Assembly (NCBI RefSeq): GCF_003711515.1 | Contig: NW_021167081.1 | Location: 2,385,170-2,449,169 of the forward strand | Direction: 5' to 3' | Length of the DNA: 64,000 nucleotides | From: Sodiomyces alkalinus F11 | Taxonomy: Eukaryota > Ascomycota > Sordariomycetes > Glomerellales > Plectosphaerellaceae | The notes under the pieces: generated by a model | Seen by the model: only the letters and a program-made list of their open reading frames with translations | Told to the model about the DNA's origin: nothing | Databases searched by the model: none | Shown: piece by piece, positions 37,376 through 49,748 of the stretch | Layout of the letters: every line of letters begins with the position of its first letter | Numbering within the stretch: position 1 is the first letter of the stretch | Translations under genes and position numbers: made by a program

Positions 37376-39900
37376 GCTCGTAAGCTAGATACTATAGGAC
37401 CTTATTAATATCGTGGACGCTATAGCGCCGCGCCGTAAGCTAGCTAACTTCCGCGATAGACCGCTATAATAAACGCAGGAAATAGTAAAAGCGAATAGGG
37501 ACGTAATAAGGCTAATACGGCGCTATTACGGGCGGAGGTCGTATAGTAAGTAGGATAAACTTAAGGAGGTAGAAAAATATCGCGATATACTAGTTAGGGT
37601 AAAAAGGCGGAAAAGCTAGCGCGGCGCCGTTAATATAACGGCCGCGGACTAGAAAAGCCTTTAGGTACTATAATACTAGGCCCGGATAGTAAGCCACTTA
37701 CCCCTAGACCTCCTATCTATCACGCCCTTATATCGTAGCGTGGGCGGACCGGTCGTAATAATATATAACGGAAAAGCGATAATCCTTATAACGAAGTTTT
37801 TCCTCTTATTATACCCTATAGAAAGCGGGCGTATCGGCGGCGCGCTAAGGACGGAGGTAATACTACTCACGTAAAAGGTTATAGAAAAAGAGGTCTAATA
37901 GGGTATATAATAAATAGTAAAGTAAAAGGTACCCGGGGAGGACGGCTTACCGAATAGATTCCTACTCGCCTATAGCTAACTACTCTATAGACGATTAGTA
38001 TAACTCTTCTCCGCGAGCCTTAAGGCCGTATATTTGCCGTAACGATACCGTACTATAAAAGTAGTAATACTTAAGAAACCGGGTAAATTAAAGGAAGCTT
38101 ACACGATAGCCTTAGGGTAATAACCGATATTACTCCTAAGCGCGATAGGGAAGGTCCTTAAGAAGATAATAGCGGGGAGAATTATAACTATAGCGGAGGA
38201 GTACTAACTCCTCCTTACCGGATAAATAGGTAATCGAAGATACCGCGATATAATAATAGCGGTTAGGGCTATTATAAAGGATATATACGCCGTGTAGGAG
38301 CGCGGCGGGGCTATAACGTAATTAAAGCTTAATATCCAGCGCGCCTTTAATATAATACTATACTAAACACTGCTTAATATCCTTGCTTAGTATAGCTTCC
38401 CGGATTAGGTTATAAAATAGACCTAGTTATACCTTATAGCGCGTACGGTACGCCTACGCTTTAATAGCGATATAGCGTATAGGGTAGATATCTAGGCGGG
38501 AGTCCCCTAAGGATCGCCCCTTTCCCTAATTCTTTTTATACTATTTATCGGAACGCTTTACTAAGAATTAATTCGGATACGGCGGGTTATAGTAGTCGGC
38601 TTTACTAATAACACGAATATCGTAGCCTTTAAATATAATAAGGCCGTACTACGGGCGTACCTTAAACGGGTATAATAGGTCTACTAGAGCTAGTTATAAG
38701 GGAGCGAACTGCGATTTAAGCTATAAAAATATAAGCTTTTCCACTTTACGAGAAAATAAGACCCGTTACCGCTCTAGCTACGCCTTAACGGCGTACCGGC
38801 GGGGTAAGTTAAAGAGATAGAGGTCTTAGGGGTTATCCTTCACTAGAAGCTTATATTCCGCCCATATCCGGAAGCTTAAAGCTAAACTCCTTATCTTAAA
38901 ATACGCTTTTACGCGCCTCGTAGCGTTAGTATAGGGCTACCGTATTAGGGACGCGCGTAAACTATACTAAATAATAGTCCGGAGCGCTATACTATACACG
39001 GCCCTGGCCTTCTACACGATAACGGGAAAAGGGGAGAAGCCGAGCGGAGTCTTAAAAGGACTAGCTAGTAAATAGGCGTAGTGCTTACGTATTATTACCG
39101 GCGTGTATCGGGCTATTACTATAAAGGTAGTTAAGATAAAGGCGGGGGTCCCCCCTTTTAATTAATACTATGACGCCTTAACCACGTAAGCGGTGCTACG
39201 AGTAAAAAGCACCTAAATAAAGTAAGCGATACTTTAGGTATAATAAGTAACCGAAGCGGCTATATAGCGTAGAAAATATAGGGGAGGGGTTAGGCCCTAC
39301 CTAAGGTCCTAGGGGGTGTAGAAGTAGGAAGTTAAGTCCTAGCTCCTCGGGAGGGAACTAACCTAGCGCCTCTAAAAGAAATAAGCATACCGGTAAAAGT
39401 ATACCTCGCTACGCTAATATAGTAGCGTAGCCATAGTATGAACGCCTTAGTTTAACCGCGTAGCGCTTAGGAAGTATAAGGGCCTTATAAAACTATAGAG
39501 TTTTATTCATACCTAGGTACGAATAGAGAAGATAGGCCTTCGCTACTTCCTCTTTATAAAAGGCGTGCCGGACACGGTAACGCCGCGCTACTAATACGCT
39601 AATGGAGGGCCGGAGATAGCGGAATATATCGTATTATAATACCGGGATATGTTAGGGGAGATATAGAAGCGCCTCGCGGCCGGTATAGGCGCGGGCCTAC
39701 TAATAAAATAGAACTAGCTCCTAGCGCTCCGGAGTAAGGAGACCGCGGGGAAAATCGCGAAGTGGTTTCTATAAACCGGACGCCTTCCGGTCTTTAGACT
39801 AGCATAATAATTAATATCGGATGGGTAGTAAAGTCCCCGTAGCGCTAAAACCTCGGGTATATACATAGGGGAGGTATAAACGATTACGAAGATAAGTAAA
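37376..39900 (+). pseudogene. LINE-1 ORF2, reverse transcriptase and C-terminus (right of Helitron)
   Basis: Continues the frame cut at 30,080: INIVDAIAPRRKLANF, NRFLLAYS near 37,955, RTIKVVILKKPGKLKEAY near 38,050, GVP.GSPLSLILF at about 38,499, and GFTNNTNIVAF near 38,605, where the catalytic aspartates have become asparagine. It then reads RIITGVYRAITIKVVKIKAGVPP (the post-RT motif of Tad/I-type LINEs) and a decayed terminal knuckle, GVPDTVTPRY.Y, near 39,565. No RNase H was recognised. 3' end approximate. Confidence 0.85.
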
Positions 39901-41790
39901 GGGAGAGTATAATATGTATTAATAGCTGCTATACGGCTACGCTACGGCCGTGCTACGGCACACTTACTTACTCCTTTATATTATTATCTATATACTTATC
40001 GGAGTTATCAGCGTTATCGGAGCTAATTACTCTACTATCAACTAGGACGACCTTATCCTTATCGGCCTTATCCTCGGTAGTAAAGGTAGTAGGGTCCTTA
40101 AAGGAGGGGAGGGGGATACCCTATAATACGCGTTAGTAGCGGGGTCGATATAGGGGAGGCACGGGGTAACTTATAAGATAGGCGAGGATAAGCTGTAATA
40201 TCTCGCCGTTATAAGTATAGCTACTACTATAACTCTAAGGGGGCGCGGCGGCGGGGGCGGCGACTATACTAATACTATTAGTCCGGCGGAGGGCAGCGCG
40301 GTATACCCGGAGGGCGCGGGTCTAATAGGTAACCGCCTATTAGTACTTACGGATATTCTATAATAGGATTAGTCATAAAGATGTAACGTATACGGTACGA
40401 CGGAGAAGGGAAAAATCTATAAAAGGCGTCGGGGCGGCGATAAGGGCGGTAACGGCGTTATTATAGGGGGGGGGACTTAATAGGAGGATTAGCGGAGCGA
40501 GGGCGTAGCGGGGGCGTAGCGCGGATAAACCGGGGCGTAGTAGCTACGATTACGGTTACTATTAATATACTTAATATAATAAGCGCCCGCTCCTAAGTCG
40601 GGTTAGTAAAAGCGATATAATAAGGGCGTAGCGGGAGCGTAGCGGGAATATAACACGACTACTTACCGGGCGGATTTTAGTAAGGAGCTACCTAGTAATT
40701 ACGGGTAAGGGATATAACGTAAGAGGTATATAGCGATAAGCGAATAGTAGGGGCGGACTATACCGGGTTAGAATATAAAGCGGGGGCGTAAAGCGGGCGC
40801 GATAATAATAGAGCGGGGAACTTATAGTAGAAGGCTAGGGGGTAACCGGCCCTTTACCCTTATAGGCGCCGGTACCGGCTCCCCCTTTAGTGATAAAGGT
40901 CTTATTACTAGGTATTTAAAAGGGTAGGGGAGTTAGACTAAGGCGGTCGTTACGGGGGCGTAGCAGGGGTAGCACGGGGACAGTATAACCCGGGACCCCG
41001 TTAAATCCCCTACTATATAGCCGAACAGCACCGGGGTATCCCGTACGGGTGTTTTAGGGCCGTACTTACACCGTACCGACCACGTAAAACTTACCTTAAG
41101 AATAATAGCTTAAAGGAGGAAAAGAGGAAAAGACGAAAGGAGGAAAAGAGAGGAAAAGAGGGAGGTTTATAAGAAAAGAGAGCGGCAGATTAGCCTTATA
41201 AGCCACCACGCCTTCCAGGGAATAGTAGCCACGCCCGGCCTATACTATAGCGCTTACCCCGGAGAGCCTACGTAGCGCGAGTAAGAGAGGTATATAACTA
41301 AATAAGAGCCACTATAAATAGCAGGTATATAAAGGAGGTTTTAGAATAAATAATAAATAAAGGAAGGAGTAAAAGGGGGGGGGGGGGTAGGCGCGCCCCC
41401 CTATAAAAGGGAGGGAGGGTATAAAGGGTGCCGCGGCGAGGGGAGAATAACCTCCCCGGATCCGGAATAAAGGAAAGGACGGCGGCGAGGGACCGTGGCG
41501 ATAGCGTACTAAGGGCGCGTATAACCCGATATAGCACCTAATAAACTAACTAGCTAACCCCCGTTAGCTATTAGCCCGGAAGTAAGATCCGGTTTTCGAA
41601 TAGCGATAAAAACGGGGCCGTAAAGTAATACCGTAGCGGCCACGCACGATAGAACTACTTATATAATAAGAGCGTAGGGGTTTTTATCTATTAACGGTTT
41701 CCCCTCGAAAATCAGAGAAGGATTATTACCCAGGTGGCTAGCCTAGCTTAGCTAAGCGAGACCAGAGTAATAAATAATAATAATATTAAT
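39901..41790. other. Unassigned RIPed, G-rich DNA
   Basis: No protein domain seen on either strand. It holds short GGGGCGTAGCG-type repeats (about 40,495-40,640), a purine tract of AGGAAAAGA units (about 41,115-41,165) and a 13-G run (41,375-41,387). The 79-codon minus-strand open frame at 41,298-41,537 is compositionally odd and not convincing. It could be a LINE 3' region or an LTR of an unseen element. Confidence 0.35.
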
Positions 41791-43014
41791 TAAAAATATA
41801 TTCTATAAAGTTTGCTAGTCCCGTCCGCCCACCTCCTCGTAACTATAGGGTTACTAAGGCCAGTGTTTCTACTCCTACTTCTAAGTAATAACGAATTTAG
41901 CCGGAAACACTTTTTACACGTTTCTAAATAACTACTGCTTTCTTTTTATAGGTATATAATATCTATATAGTATATACACTTCTTTTTGTTACTATAAGAT
42001 AATAATATTAATAATGAATAACTCTAATAACTAAGGTATTACCGGCTATATATATTCTATTATCCTAAATAATCTAATCGCTCTCTCTTTAGTTTGATCT
42101 CGTCTAGTCGCATTTAGAATTACTAATTAGCTTATTTCCTATCTCTTATAATCTCAGCCTGTATTTCTATCATTTACGGTTTAATTTAGACTTCCGATTC
42201 ACGATCTTTTTAAGCTATTTCCCGCTAACGTTCCTTAAGAGTAAGACTTTACTCTTTAATTAATAAAGAGATTGATAAAGTATAGACTTACCCTTAAGAA
42301 GCTTACTATTATAGAGTAGGAGGGTTTAGACGATAATCTTATAAGCGTCCAGGAGGGACGCCGCTTAATAATACACTCCTTATACTTCTTACCGGGGAAG
42401 TTCGTGAATCTAAATCAGTACTATAACTACTAAATACTCTAAAACCATCTAAAGGGTCTAGTGGTGATCTTAAAATTAATCGGCTTAATATTAAAATACG
42501 GCTTCGTGATCGACTACGGCTAGTATCTTCGCTATCGTTATCTACCCGGAGACGTTTTATCTCTAAGATTGTATGTATTAGGTTCGTAACCTTTCCTTTA
42601 TCTACTAAGAATAAAGTAAACTTATTCTTCCGACTAAGAATAGTATTATACCGACCGCTTATTCTAGTATCCCGCTATAAGCTAGGACCTTAAAGGGAAT
42701 AGATATTATAATCAGTTATAAGCAGTATCTAATCGTACTATTTATATCTAGAAAGGTTAGCACACAGTTTTCTATAACTTAGGTATAAGCTTACCCTTTA
42801 ATAATCTTAAGCATATACGTATATCGCCTAGTCTATTCGTATAAGACTTAATGTATAATCTCGACTATATTAGTGTTATTAGAGATTAATACCTAATCCC
42901 CTGGTAGAATATTTAAAGCTGATCAACAGAATCCCGCAGTAATATATAGAAGTCGCTTATATATCGCCTAGTCACGGAACTATAGTATTTCTGCTACAAA
43001 ATAGGTAAGCTTGC

Positions 43015-43048
43015 TAAATCGTTTCTAAATCGTTTCTGAATCGTTTCT
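43015..43048 (+). repeat. 11-bp-period AATCGTTTC array, direct
   Basis: AATCGTTTC at 43,017, 43,028 and 43,039; spacing exactly 11 bp. Confidence 0.88.
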
Positions 43049-43470
43049 GTATTAAACTCACGTATAATCTTATTATAAAGATAGTTATAATTCTATAAAG
43101 TCTAGTATTTAAGCAGAGATATTACAAAATAATAGGCTAAGGCTTCTCCTCTTAATTAATCGCTGCCTAGAATACTCTTAACACCTCTTCGGAAATAAAC
43201 TACAGTGTCGCATATAGTAAGATATCTATTTTTCCTAGGTGTTAGTCGGATAAACGTTTTACTTAAAGTGTCTACTAAAGCCTTAAATCGCCGGTAAGGC
43301 CTGGTCTAAGGTTACTCTAAGACGATTAGTTCTATAAAGATATTTCTATTTAACTTAGATATTATACTTATCGTCGAGGATATAGAAACCTTAGTGAAAT
43401 ATATAGGTCTATATATCCGTTATCTCTAAGTGTATATAGTATCGTGCTAAAAGCAGTATTAGATATAGTT

Positions 43471-43496
43471 AGAAGCGATTTGGAAACGATTTGAAA
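43471..43496 (-). repeat. 11-bp-period AATCGTTTC array, inverted
   Basis: GAAGCGATTTG, GAAACGATTTG, then GAAAC: the reverse complement of the same unit with the same 11-bp pitch. Confidence 0.8.
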
Positions 43497-44194
43497 CTAA
43501 ACCTCTTTACGAGTTATAACTATACTAGGCCTAAATAATTTCCTTTTAGTCTATACTATTAATATATTTATAGTTAGTATCGATAAAAAAGGATTATATA
43601 TCAGGAAACGTCTATATTTTAGCCTGATTCCTAAGAAAAGAATTTACTATATAATTATACTAGGATTCGAATAAGTTCTGGATATACTATTAATGGATAT
43701 TAATATCGATTAAGGATAAGATATAAGAGTGAACTTATATATTCCCGCTTATTTAACTCTTTAGTCTGCTTAAGAGCTAAAGTAAGACTTTAAATACCTT
43801 ATAGGAAAAGGATGATCTGCTATTTACGAATAATGTAGCGGAGGTAGTTAGTATTTATAAAACTAGTATAGATCTCTGCGATTACATTACCTTTATATTC
43901 GGCTATAAACTCTTTTAGTTCGCTTAAGTTCAAGAAGACGTTCAGTTTTAAGCTCGGATTATTGATTTTTATAAGCACTCTACAAATACCTTTTTACTAC
44001 CTAAATAGGGGCTTTTAAAGCCTATAGTGGAGGGTAAGCGGATAATCTATATCAGGTTATAATACCCTACAAAGTTATCTAGAAATTATAAGAAATACAA
44101 AATCTAAGTTCGATATTATATTTTCGCCGTTGAATATGGCTAGCGCCCGAGGGGTGAACTTTATCTATAAGGAGATATTAGAAGATATCACGTG

Positions 44195-44227
44195 AATTAT
44201 TTCCGCATCGTTTCCGAATCGTTTCTA
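44195..44227 (+). repeat. 11-bp-period AATCGTTTC array, degenerate direct
   Basis: AATTATTTCC, GCATCGTTTCC, GAATCGTTTCT: three units at an 11-bp pitch, the first two altered. Confidence 0.8.
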
Positions 44228-45099
44228 GATAAACGCACTATATATTTTCCGTTTTCTACGATTAAACGCGATACAATAGTAAGTCTTATCCGGATCGGGT
44301 AGGATTACGTATACCGTAGACTTAAAAGTTTATATATGTATAATCGTAGAAAATTGTTAGAATCACGGTATTAATATAGTAACACGTCGTATCACCGATT
44401 ATCTAATACTAGTATACTACACGATATTATACAAAGGTTATAAATAACTATAGTTAATTTGGAATATATTTACATAAGAAATGAATTTAGATATAATACT
44501 TATATAGAATCTTATAGAGTCTACCCGTGGAATACACGTCTTATCCTAGTTAGTATAAGTAATATTTCGATTAAATCTCTCTTTTAATGCCCGAGCCTAC
44601 CTAAGATACTATTAGCATAAACTTTAAGAACCTTAATATACTTTACTTACCTAAGCGCCTTTTTCGGCACTAAAAATTCCTTTACTTACTATCTTCGCTT
44701 ACTAATCTTTTAGAGTAGTTAAGGAGTTATCTTAGAATAGTAGAACTTGGAGAATAGAAGATATTTATAAGCTTTACTACCTTAACACGTATATATACCG
44801 GTATATCGGGGTATTCGGAAGCAATCTAGTTAATATAAGTACTTACAAATATAAAATATGTTTAAAAGTATATATACTTATAAAGCGTAGTTCCTTTCAA
44901 ATTATAATATTATTAGGTCGCCGATTCGGATCGAGTACGCTAAAAGCTATTAAACGGGTGCTAAAAACGAGTCTCAGAAGTTATAGCTATAAGAATCGTT
45001 AACGGAGGTGTCTAATTTCGTGGATAACTAAGAGGAGGATTCCGATAAGAGATCTTATAGTATATATTCCCTCCTATAGATAAACGGAAAAGAGAGCGT

Positions 45100-48000
45100 T
45101 AACAGTAACCTCTTTAATTAACTACTAATCGACTCTGGGACCTCTAGGCTTATTCCTAACTAATAGCACTTACTATAGAACTTCGAACCTACAATTAAAG
45201 AGCGTCGTTTTTAAATGGGTGGTGGAGAGTCTAAGCCAGTTAAGGGTTATAGTAGGATATAATTAGAAGTGGATAACGAACACGGTAATCCCTTTATCTA
45301 GTGCTAAATCGCGTTACTTTTATGTAAGACTCCCTAATAATCTTAATCGCGACCAGAAGATAAAAGGAATAGGGTATCGGTTTTAATTCCGGCCTCGAAG
45401 TGCTAAAGGTAGCCTCTAGAGACGGCTTGATAGCCCTACTTCTTAATAAAGTTAGCGACTAATGCGCCCTTATTCTACTGCATCGCTAATAATACCTACT
45501 AAATAGCTTCTTTAATAGCCCCATAACGCCTGCTATAAACGTGGCTAACCCTTGCACATAGCACGAGAGGCTAGGGCACGCCAGCGCTACTACCCTCGAA
45601 AATATAGAAAATACCCTTACTAGAGGCGTGATTAAAGGACGTTAAAATGGCTCTCTTATAGTGGATTATAAGGCCTATACGCTTAGCAAAGTAAAGAAGG
45701 TTATCTCGAGAAGGTTGCCTAACCACTAAACGACGATACCGTAGTATAGAGTAGAGGTTAACCTCTTTAGCGTTAACGAGGCCTATAGTAGTATAAAAAT
45801 CGTGATGCTTTTATACGATCCCTATACTCAATAAACTATTATACGGTTCCTACGTAACTATAAGTCAGCACTACTTATATTAGTAAACTGTAAGTTCTTC
45901 CTATAAAGGTAATACCATTATATAATTACAGTAATCCGCCTGGATAGAGAAAGATCCCTTTGAAAAGGCTTCGATATATAGGCCGATAAGAGAGAGATTT
46001 TAATTAAGAGGTTATCGCTATATATGGTGGCATAGAATCCGAAGGCAGAACGCCACGGCGGCATTATCTTTGCCATCGCCAGGACTCTCGTAACGGCCTT
46101 AGGTATCTATTAGGATATATAGCCAGGATTAGTGGCTGCTATAGTATATCTGTGTAACCTTATTCCCCAGAAGGACCTCTAGTGGAAAACCTCTTAAGGG
46201 TAAATAGAGTATTAGATTAATAAATAAGGGCTGAAGATGATCCTCCCGAAATCTATCGTTAGCTACCTACCGAGGTATAGTTATAGAGCGTATTCTCTAA
46301 CCGCTAACTACTAGCAAGGTCGCGACGATAATGCTAAGTTAGCCGAAAAAGCATATATCGAGTATTGAATCGACTATAAGAGCACTAATATATACCAAAT
46401 TTAGGTGCCTAAATTAGGGAGGATCTTACCCACGAGAGACGTTACCTTTAACGAAAACTCTTATATAAACATCGCGATATAGAGCCGCCGGTTACCGAAG
46501 AGATCTTCGAGTAATTAAATCTGCCGGTGGATTATTAACTGCACGATTCTCTCGCTAGTACTACTAACGTTACCGATCTTCTACTTTAACCACTACTAGA
46601 GCAGAATACTATAAGAGAGGCTATAGCGGAGGCTACCACTACTGCTACTATTAATCCGGCATGTACGGCTCCTAATACGGCTAAGTCTGCTTAAATCTCT
46701 TCTTCTACTACTATAACTAACTAACCTACTTCCTTAAGTAGAAGAAGCCGCCCTCCCGGTATTCCGATAGCCGCTACCGACCGGCCTGCCCGTAGTAGGC
46801 GTCTGACCGACCGTTATACCCCTCGTTTTTTTATACCTTCTATAACTAGATTAAGATACCGAAGAAGCCGCTGCTACGCCTCTATAAGTCTAAGGAACCT
46901 CTAAACTAGTTTTAAATACTAAAGAGTCTCTATAAATTGGAATGGATTAAGACCACCTTATAGGAAGGCGGCACGCTTAGGCTAATAAGCACCTTTAAAT
47001 AATAGGAATAGTCCTACTAGTAAAGGCACGGCTCGGGACTGCCTAACTTAGTTCTAAGGCTACTAGACCTTAAATAGATTTTTAAGTATAAGGTTAATCC
47101 TACTTGTTACGTTAATAAGTTTAAGGCACGGCTATACGTTTAAGGGGATTAATAACTAAATAACCACCTTAACGCCTACGTCTCTACCCTTACTACAAGG
47201 ACCTTTAGGTCTCTGATAGGTATTGTAGCCTACTTCGATCTCTAAACTCGGTAACTTAACGCCGTGAACGCATTCACTAATACCCTGCTTAATAAAGAGA
47301 TCTATATTAAGGACCCCCCCTAGTTAGTAGTTACTTTAGTCGGTTACGGGCTTTAAAGCCTACGATTAGCTCGAGGACGTTTTAAAGTAATCTATATATA
47401 TCTCTAAACAACGTAGAGGGATTTAAAGACTACATCGCGCGTTATATAGTCTCCGCTATTCTGTAAAGCTATAGCACGAATAGCTCTCTTCTATTGTAGA
47501 TACGTACGACCTAAGATAATTAACTAAAGACGATTATATCTTTAAAAGCAAGGAACTAATCGCGTTCTTCTATATAGACGATATTATTTTAATCTACAGA
47601 AAGGAATATTAATCCGCTGCTAATAACCTTATATAACGGATATAGCAGCACTTCTGGATTAGAGATCTAGGCGTAACTAAGTGGTTTATAGGGATTAGGG
47701 ATATTTAAGATCGCTAATAACGTAGGCTTTAGCTTTCCCTTACGAACTATATCACCGATAAGATAAAGGCGTTATAGGTAGATTATAGAGGCTATAGGGC
47801 TAAAAACCCTCTTCCTTATCCTAATATTTAAGAACTATCTACTACCGACTAATAAGCCTCCGAAGAGTTAATATATCTATCTCTTGGGAAGGTCGGTTCT
47901 ATTAATTACGCTGCCTATCAGACCCGGCCTAATATCCCTAAAGCCGCTTCGAGGCTTACTGAATTTAGTACCTACCCGTTAAGATAGTATTATAATACCA

Positions 48001-48540
48001 TAGATAGGTGTTTAGAGTATCTTAGCCCGATAAAAACACTATGCCTTTACTTCGGACCACGTAAAGACTACTAATACCCTGTACTCTTTTATACTTCTAA
48101 CGCCGCCTTCGCTAATAACCGTAAAACTCGGTATAGCTTCTAAGGCTATATTATATTATTATTCGGGGGTCCTATAAACTAAATAGTAAATAAGTCAATA
48201 AATGTCGTGATATCTAATACTAAGGCCGAGCTTATAGCACTTTCTGCTACTACTAGGCAGTATATCGCGACGAGGCGTTTAATAAAGGACCTAACGTTAA
48301 CCTTTAAGGAGGAACCACTAATAGTATACTACGATACTTAAAAAACTAAGTAACTACTAGAATTACCTAGCCCTTAGGTAACTTCGGAATTAAAGTATCT
48401 TAATATCCACGCGCTTTAAACCCGATAAACCATTTAAAAAGAGACCGTCTCGATTAATTAGATCGCCACTAATAACATAGTCAGCGATAGCCATATAAAT
48501 GTATTACCCACGTAGAAACATAGTGCGTTTATATATCTAC
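45100..48540 (+). pseudogene. Copia-2 pol relic with intact RT catalytic box
   Basis: Protease LIDSGTSRLIPN near 45,127 keeps the active-site Asp-Ser-Gly. A GAG-pre-integrase-like segment lies near 45,545-45,640, and integrase with HGGIIFAIARTLVTA near 46,050. RT spans about 46,900-47,900, with QLNAVNAFTNTLL near 47,260 and YIDD, fully intact, at 47,571-47,582. RNase H shows NTKAELIALSATT near 48,215. Many TAG/TAA stops interrupt it. The catalytic box escaped because its codons (TAT ATA GAC GAT) contain no CA or TG that RIP would hit. Confidence 0.87.
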
Positions 48541-48836
48541 TTAATATAGAGGTCCCAACTAAATTAGATTAAAGCAATTAATATAGGAAAACGCCCTTTT
48601 ATCAGCTTTTCATTAAAGGGAAACGGTTAATTAGGCCGTTATTTAGAGTGTTTTTATGCCCTTATGGACTATTATTTAGGTACTGTTTTTAACACTTTTA
48701 AACAGATGTTTTAGCTTTAATGCCTATAACGCTGTTAATTAATATCTAGACCCGATTTACCCTGGACTTTAAGCATTAATTCAACGAGCAGAACAGTTAG
48801 GATTAATCCTACAATTCTAGGGGGTGTGTTAGATAC

Positions 48837-49019
48837 CTATAGCCAGCTTATCGAGGTGTGATAAACTATATTATGTTAGACGTGTGGAGTACCTCGATTC
48901 TATATATCCATAGTTATTTCCCCTGCGTTTTCCTTATAGTTAGATATCTCTATAAAGTATTATAAACTGTACTTAGATAAATACATATATAAATCCGCGT
49001 ACTTTATTTGTATTCTTAT
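48837..49019 (+). repeat. Copia-2 3' LTR
   Basis: Preceded by the purine-rich AGGGGGTG; begins TGTTAGATACC. The right end is set near 49,019 by alignment to the fragment at 19,401-19,558, whose end is TGCTGACA. Un-RIPed DNA follows directly. Confidence 0.75.
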
Positions 49020-49700
49020 GGAATGAGAAAGCCTCGATTGAGTTCTGTCAGATGCCCACAGCCACCTTATATCAAATAGACCATGGCCTGTTCGTGGTTT
49101 TTACTGTTACGTAATAGGCCGGATGGCCGAGATTATAATCCGGGTAGACACTTGCACAATCTTCACCACTAACATTATAGTGGCAGGAATTCTCTGACGG
49201 TCCGATAGAGTTATAATATATATATAACTAACTTAAGTAACTTTAACCGTTTTTATAACGATTTTAACTACGTGTTAAATAGGTAGTCGTAAAGAGTAAA
49301 AAAGGTAGGGTTAAGTAAGGAACCAGGTAGGATCACGATAGCATCAGAACGTGAGTACAGCTAAAGAATTAGATTAATCGCTGGCCTCCCTCTTTAAAGG
49401 GGAGGCTCCTCCGCTCCTTAAGACTATATTCTGCTACTCCTCGAGGACTACTTATTTACTTCCTCGAGGGCTACCTTATTTACTTTGAGGGACTACTCTG
49501 TTTACTATATGATAACTACTTTATTTATGCCTCGAGGGGTCTTAGACTAGGCACTCCTGGACCCCCATGGGCTTATACTAGGGACCCATTGTGACCACTA
49601 CTGCAGGCACCTGACACTACGCTTTATTTAATAATTAAGAGTCTTACTTACTAAGTGAATAACTTACCTTTACCTTTACGACTACCGATTAAGAAGCTAT
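49020..49700. other. Less-mutated spacer between Copia-2 and Copia-3
   Basis: CA and TG are common again at 49,020-49,210 and partly at 49,320-49,620, so these pieces were unique or young when RIP acted. No gene seen. The second piece includes a degenerate repeat (next entry) and may belong to the Copia-3 LTR or leader. Confidence 0.5.
49438..49545 (+). repeat. Degenerate tandem repeat, CCTCGAGG...TTATTTACT
   Basis: Three to four units of about 28-33 bp sharing CCTCGAGG, CTAC and TTATTTACT. Each unit contains an 8-bp palindrome, CCTCGAGG, or a decayed version. Confidence 0.75.
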
Positions 49701-49748
49701 CTAGCCGCGCCGATATAGCGTGTTAATGTAAAAATAACTATTAAGATA

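Larger units (their letters stand above)
41791..44900. other. Unassigned AT-rich RIPed repeat carrying three 11-bp-period arrays
   Basis: AT-richer than its neighbours and without a recognisable domain in any frame that I could follow. Three arrays of AATCGTTTC-type units lie within it, two direct and one inverted. It may be a DNA transposon, or the LTR/gag side of Copia-2, whose protease starts near 45,120. No terminal inverted repeats were identified. Confidence 0.35.
44901..49019 (+). mobile_element. Copia-2 retrotransposon, 5' LTR not found
   Basis: A Copia-order element (protease, integrase, RT, RNase H) ending in a 3' LTR. No 5' LTR was found upstream, so the left end is truncated or is hidden in the unassigned AT-rich segment. 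It belongs to a different family from Copia-A by LTR and protein. A fragment of the same LTR borders the SEC23 island at 19,401-19,558. Confidence 0.83.

Noticed and set aside
41298..41537. 79-codon minus-strand open frame
   Set aside because: Leu/Pro/Arg composition arising from G-runs; no domain, no conserved copy.
49110..49150. tRNA-like A box (GGATGGCCGAGATT)
   Set aside because: No B box (GGTTCGAATCC-like) or acceptor pairing at a suitable distance; not a tRNA gene.
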